NCBI GenBank assembly: GCA_903844585.1
Contig: CAIMUD010000110.1
Location: 1 to 8,141 of the forward strand
Length of the DNA stretch: 8,141 nucleotides
Direction of reading: 5' to 3'
Origin: an uncultured Actinomycetes bacterium
GTDB lineage: Bacteria; Actinomycetota; Actinomycetes; Nanopelagicales; Nanopelagicaceae
The translations under genes and the position numbers were made by a program. Shown here piece after piece: positions 6,023 through 8,141 of this stretch (within the stretch, counting starts at the first letter, position 1; the number at the start of each line of letters is the position of its first letter). The notes beneath the pieces are model-generated. The model did no database searches. It was not told where the DNA came from and saw only the letters and a list, made by a program, of their open reading frames with translations.

Positions 6023-7150
6023 CTATTTGCTAAGCGCCTCGCGGACGATTCGGTCGGCTATCAGGCGCCCGGTAACAGAAAGGCAGATTCGGCCGCCAGT
6101 TTTGCTTACATGCCCTGATGATTCATAACTATCAAGGTTATTCAATTGCTCTTGCGATAACGAACTCTGATCAATACCTTCGCGCATTCGAATTGCAAGA
6201 AGTAACGCTTCATCCTCTAATTGTTCTGGAGTTAAAACTTCTGATCCGTGCACTACGGATTCACCAGCAAAAAGCTTCTGCTTATACGCACTGGGATGTT
6301 TTACATTCCAGAATCTTTTTGAGTTGATGTGCGAATGTGCACCCGGACCGAGGCCCCACCAGTTGGCAGATTTCCAATAAGCAATATTGTGCTTGCATTC
6401 GTGTCCGTTAATTGCCCAGTTAGATAGTTCGTACCAGCACAAACCCGCAACTTCACATTCATTTTCTACAAGCAAATACATATCTGCCATCAAATCATCA
6501 TCTGGCATCGTTAGCTCTCCACGCTTAATGCGTGCAGCAAGCTTCGTACCGTCTTCAACTATGAGGGCGTATGCACTTACATGATCAATATCGAGTGAGA
6601 GCGCTTCTTCAACAGTCTCGCGCCAATCTTCGAGCGATTCACCTGGAGTTCCATAAATTAAATCAACGCTAATACTTTTAAATCCGACAGATCTCGCCCA
6701 ATCAACTGCCTTGCGCACGTTTTCGGGGTTATGTGTGCGATCAAGGGCTGCCAAAACATGTGGCTTTGAAGATTGCATACCGAAGGAGATTCGGTTAAAA
6801 CCAACAGCGATGTAATCCTGCAACTTCTCTTTTGTTACTGAATCCGGATTTGCTTCAAGAGTTATTTCGCAATCAGCGGTAAGGCCATTTCGTTCTTTGA
6901 TTGCGTTAATGACGCGCCCTAAATCTTTTGCAGGCAAGAGTGAAGGAGTTCCGCCACCAAAGAAGATTGTGGGCACCTGATCTTGTGGTGCGCTCTCTAA
7001 CTCTTTAAGTACCGCATCGATGTAATCCTTTGAGACGATTTCAAGTGTTGCGCCATCTTGTAGCTCTGCTGGCGTGTATGTGTTGAAGTCGCAATAACCG
7101 CAGCGTTTTACGCAATACGGGATATGTACGTAGAAAGAGAGCACGGTCAA
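6023..7150 (-). CDS. hemW: HemW-type radical SAM protein (heme chaperone; formerly annotated as HemN-like coproporphyrinogen oxidase)
   Basis: This 375-residue protein has the radical SAM cluster motif [10 protein letters not shown] with cysteines at 13, 17 and 20, which bind the [4Fe-4S] cluster. The SAM-binding F-F-G-G-G-T-P-S is at about 63-70. The H-N-x-x-Y-W motif (reading H-N-I-A-Y-W), characteristic of HemW and implicated in heme binding, precedes G-L-G-P-G-A-H-S. These features separate it from true HemN. HemW inserts or carries heme toward respiratory enzymes and is cytoplasmic or membrane-associated. The C-terminal region ends [10 protein letters not shown], as expected, so the protein is complete. 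The start is uncertain: a TTG at 7150 overlaps the lepA stop as TTGA, and an in-frame GTG at 7144 would remove two residues. Neither has a convincing Shine-Dalgarno site. The lepA-hemW-hrcA order is a known actinobacterial and firmicute arrangement. Confidence 0.93.
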   Translation of the reverse strand: MTVLSFYVHIPYCVKRCGYCDFNTYTPAELQDGATLEIVSKDYIDAVLKELESAPQDQVPTIFFGGGTPSLLPAKDLGRVINAIKERNGLTADCEITLEANPDSVTKEKLQDYIAVGFNRISFGMQSSKPHVLAALDRTHNPENVRKAVDWARSVGFKSISVDLIYGTPGESLEDWRETVEEALSLDIDHVSAYALIVEDGTKLAARIKRGELTMPDDDLMADMYLLVENECEVAGLCWYELSNWAINGHECKHNIAYWKSANWWGLGPGAHSHINSKRFWNVKHPSAYKQKLFAGESVVHGSEVLTPEQLEDEALLLAIRMREGIDQSSLSQEQLNNLDSYESSGHVSKTGGRICLSVTGRLIADRIVREALSK

Positions 7151-8046
7151 TCTTGCTTACGCGCGGCTTTTATCTTTTCGATATCAGCATCAGTTGCAAG
7201 GGCAGCCACAAATGCTTCTTGCGGAACCTCTACGCGTCCCACCATCTTCATGCGCTTCTTTCCTTCTTTCTGCTTCTCAAGAAGTTTGCGCTTACGTGAG
7301 ATATCTCCACCGTAACACTTTGCTAGAACATCCTTACGAATAGCGCGGATATTCTCGCGAGCGATAATGCGTGATCCAATGGCTGCCTGAATAGGAACTT
7401 CAAACTGTTGACGCGGAATTAGTTCGCGAAGCTTTCCAGTCATCATCAAGCCATATGCATATGCCTTATCGCGATGAACAATCGCACTAAATGCATCTAC
7501 TGCTTCGCCCTGCAACAAAATATCAACTTTTACCAAGTTACCTTCTTCATCACCGAGTTCTTCATAATCAAGTGAAGCGTAACCCTTAGTCCGGCTCTTT
7601 AGCTGATCAAAGAAGTCAAAGACGATTTCAGCAAGCGGCAATGTGTAACGAATTTCAACGCGATCTTCTGAGATGTAATCCATCCCCTGCATAGTTCCGC
7701 GGCGTTCTTGGCAGAGCTCCATGATGGTTCCGATGTATTCAGATGGAGCCAAGATGGTGCACTTAACAATCGGTTCCTTTACATGGTTTATCTTGCCATC
7801 AGGAAATTCTGAAGGATTGGTCACAATAAATTCTTTTCCATCTTCCAGGGTTACGCGATAGACCACGTTTGGCGCAGTTGAAATAAGGCTGATGCCAGAT
7901 TCACGTTCTAAGCGTTCGCGCACGATCTCCATATGAAGCAGACCCAGAAAGCCACAACGGAAACCAAATCCAAGGGCTGCAGAACTTTCTGGTTCGTAAA
8001 CAAGGGCAGCATCATTTAACTGCAACTTATCTAGCGCATCGCGCAG
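7147..8046 (-). CDS. lepA: Elongation factor 4 (LepA), C-terminal half only; 5' end broken or missing
   Basis: About 299 codons encode the C-terminal half of LepA/EF4, a ribosome-associated translational GTPase that can back-translocate or remodel elongating ribosomes. Recognisable blocks are [15 protein letters not shown] at the start, the highly conserved [15 protein letters not shown], and the LepA C-terminal domain with [14 protein letters not shown], then [14 protein letters not shown] and R-V-E-V-P-Q-E-A-F. The GTPase domain and domain II, expected to precede this, are absent. Upstream of L-R-D-A the frame encodes only T-G-L-F-L and then meets TAA at 8062-8064. A TTG at 8025 is the only usable in-frame start codon but would give a GTPase-less fragment. 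I interpret this as a real lepA cut by a junction near 8046, not as a short functional gene. The stop overlaps the hemW start. Confidence 0.88.
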   Translation of the reverse strand: MRDALDKLQLNDAALVYEPESSAALGFGFRCGFLGLLHMEIVRERLERESGISLISTAPNVVYRVTLEDGKEFIVTNPSEFPDGKINHVKEPIVKCTILAPSEYIGTIMELCQERRGTMQGMDYISEDRVEIRYTLPLAEIVFDFFDQLKSRTKGYASLDYEELGDEEGNLVKVDILLQGEAVDAFSAIVHRDKAYAYGLMMTGKLRELIPRQQFEVPIQAAIGSRIIARENIRAIRKDVLAKCYGGDISRKRKLLEKQKEGKKRMKMVGRVEVPQEAFVAALATDADIEKIKAARKQD

Positions 8047-8141
8047 TAAAAAAAGTCCGGTTTAATTTTTTTCGGCTAGCCTTTTTCTCGCTTTCTGACA
8101 CAAAGATAATAACTTTTTAGTACTATGCAACACATAATACC
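8047..8141. other. AT-rich tail unrelated to LepA at the window edge
   Basis: These 95 bases (30 G or C, about 32%) should encode the middle of LepA if the gene were intact, but none of the three minus-strand frames gives LepA-like sequence. Stops occur in the lepA frame (8062-8064) and in a neighbouring frame that would read through the run of seven T at the junction. The stretch has several A/T runs of 5-7 bases and two 8 bp palindromes (GGCTAGCC at 8074-8081 and TAGTACTA at 8118-8125). I see no gene, terminator or transposon end in it. It could be a misassembled contig end, or the edge of an inserted element continuing beyond the window. Confidence 0.7.

Noticed and set aside
8074..8125. 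Two 8 bp palindromes (GGCTAGCC, TAGTACTA) as possible terminator or transposon-end signals
   Set aside because: Neither has a loop or a stable stem followed by a T run in the right place, and there is no matching copy or target duplication in the window.
8103..8130. Possible minus-strand promoter in the tail (TTGCAT, 16 bp spacer, TATCTT)
   Set aside because: Such matches arise readily in AT-rich DNA, the tail may be chimeric, and the only gene directly downstream is a lepA fragment lacking its GTPase domain.
8125..8141. Plus-strand ATG near the right edge as the start of a divergent gene
   Set aside because: Only five codons remain before the edge, with no ribosome-binding site; nothing supports a gene.

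Overview
The window carries a compact, all-minus-strand run of bacterial housekeeping genes. Reading along the coding direction (right to left) the order is lepA (3' half only), hemW, a small DoxX-like membrane protein gene, hrcA, dnaJ, rsmE, a HIT-family gene, phoH, ybeY, a CorC/CNNM-like CBS-domain gene, and the 5' part of a cytidine-deaminase-like gene that leaves the window at base 1. From what I know of actinobacterial genomes, lepA-hemW-hrcA-dnaJ(2)-rsmE-HIT-phoH-ybeY-CNNM-cdd(-era) is the actinobacterial arrangement, and several proteins have actinobacterial wording (PhoH N-terminus, CorC CBS region, cdd N-terminus). Base composition looks moderate to low for that phylum (mid-40s % GC by eye) and intergenic DNA is almost absent. 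That combination suggests a streamlined aquatic actinobacterium such as the freshwater acI group (Nanopelagicales). The taxon is an inference, not something the sequence proves.

Layout. Bases 1-162 hold the start of the cdd-like gene. Bases 155-2450 hold corC-like, ybeY and phoH, joined by 4-8 bp overlaps. Bases 2469-4637 hold HIT, rsmE and dnaJ. Bases 4640-5662 hold hrcA, and 5666-6004 the DoxX-like gene. Bases 6023-7150 hold hemW, and 7147 to about 8046 hold the C-terminal half of lepA. Every junction is an overlap or a gap of at most 18 bp. I see no internal terminator or convincing promoter, so one long transcript or a few nested ones is likely. The plus strand shows no gene.

Functionally the set is mostly ribosome and protein quality control: LepA/EF4 (translation), RsmE (16S rRNA methylation), YbeY (rRNA processing endoribonuclease), PhoH (YbeZ-type ATPase that accompanies YbeY), DnaJ with the heat-shock repressor HrcA, and HemW (heme chaperone-type radical SAM protein).

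I did not find a new system here. The points worth a second look are: (i) LepA homology stops abruptly near base 8046, at an AT-rich tail with in-frame stop codons, which may be a contig-end chimera or a real insertion; (ii) the CNNM-type protein lacks the DUF21 membrane domain usual in actinobacteria, its start codon being fused to the ybeY stop; (iii) a DoxX-like membrane gene sits between hemW and hrcA.
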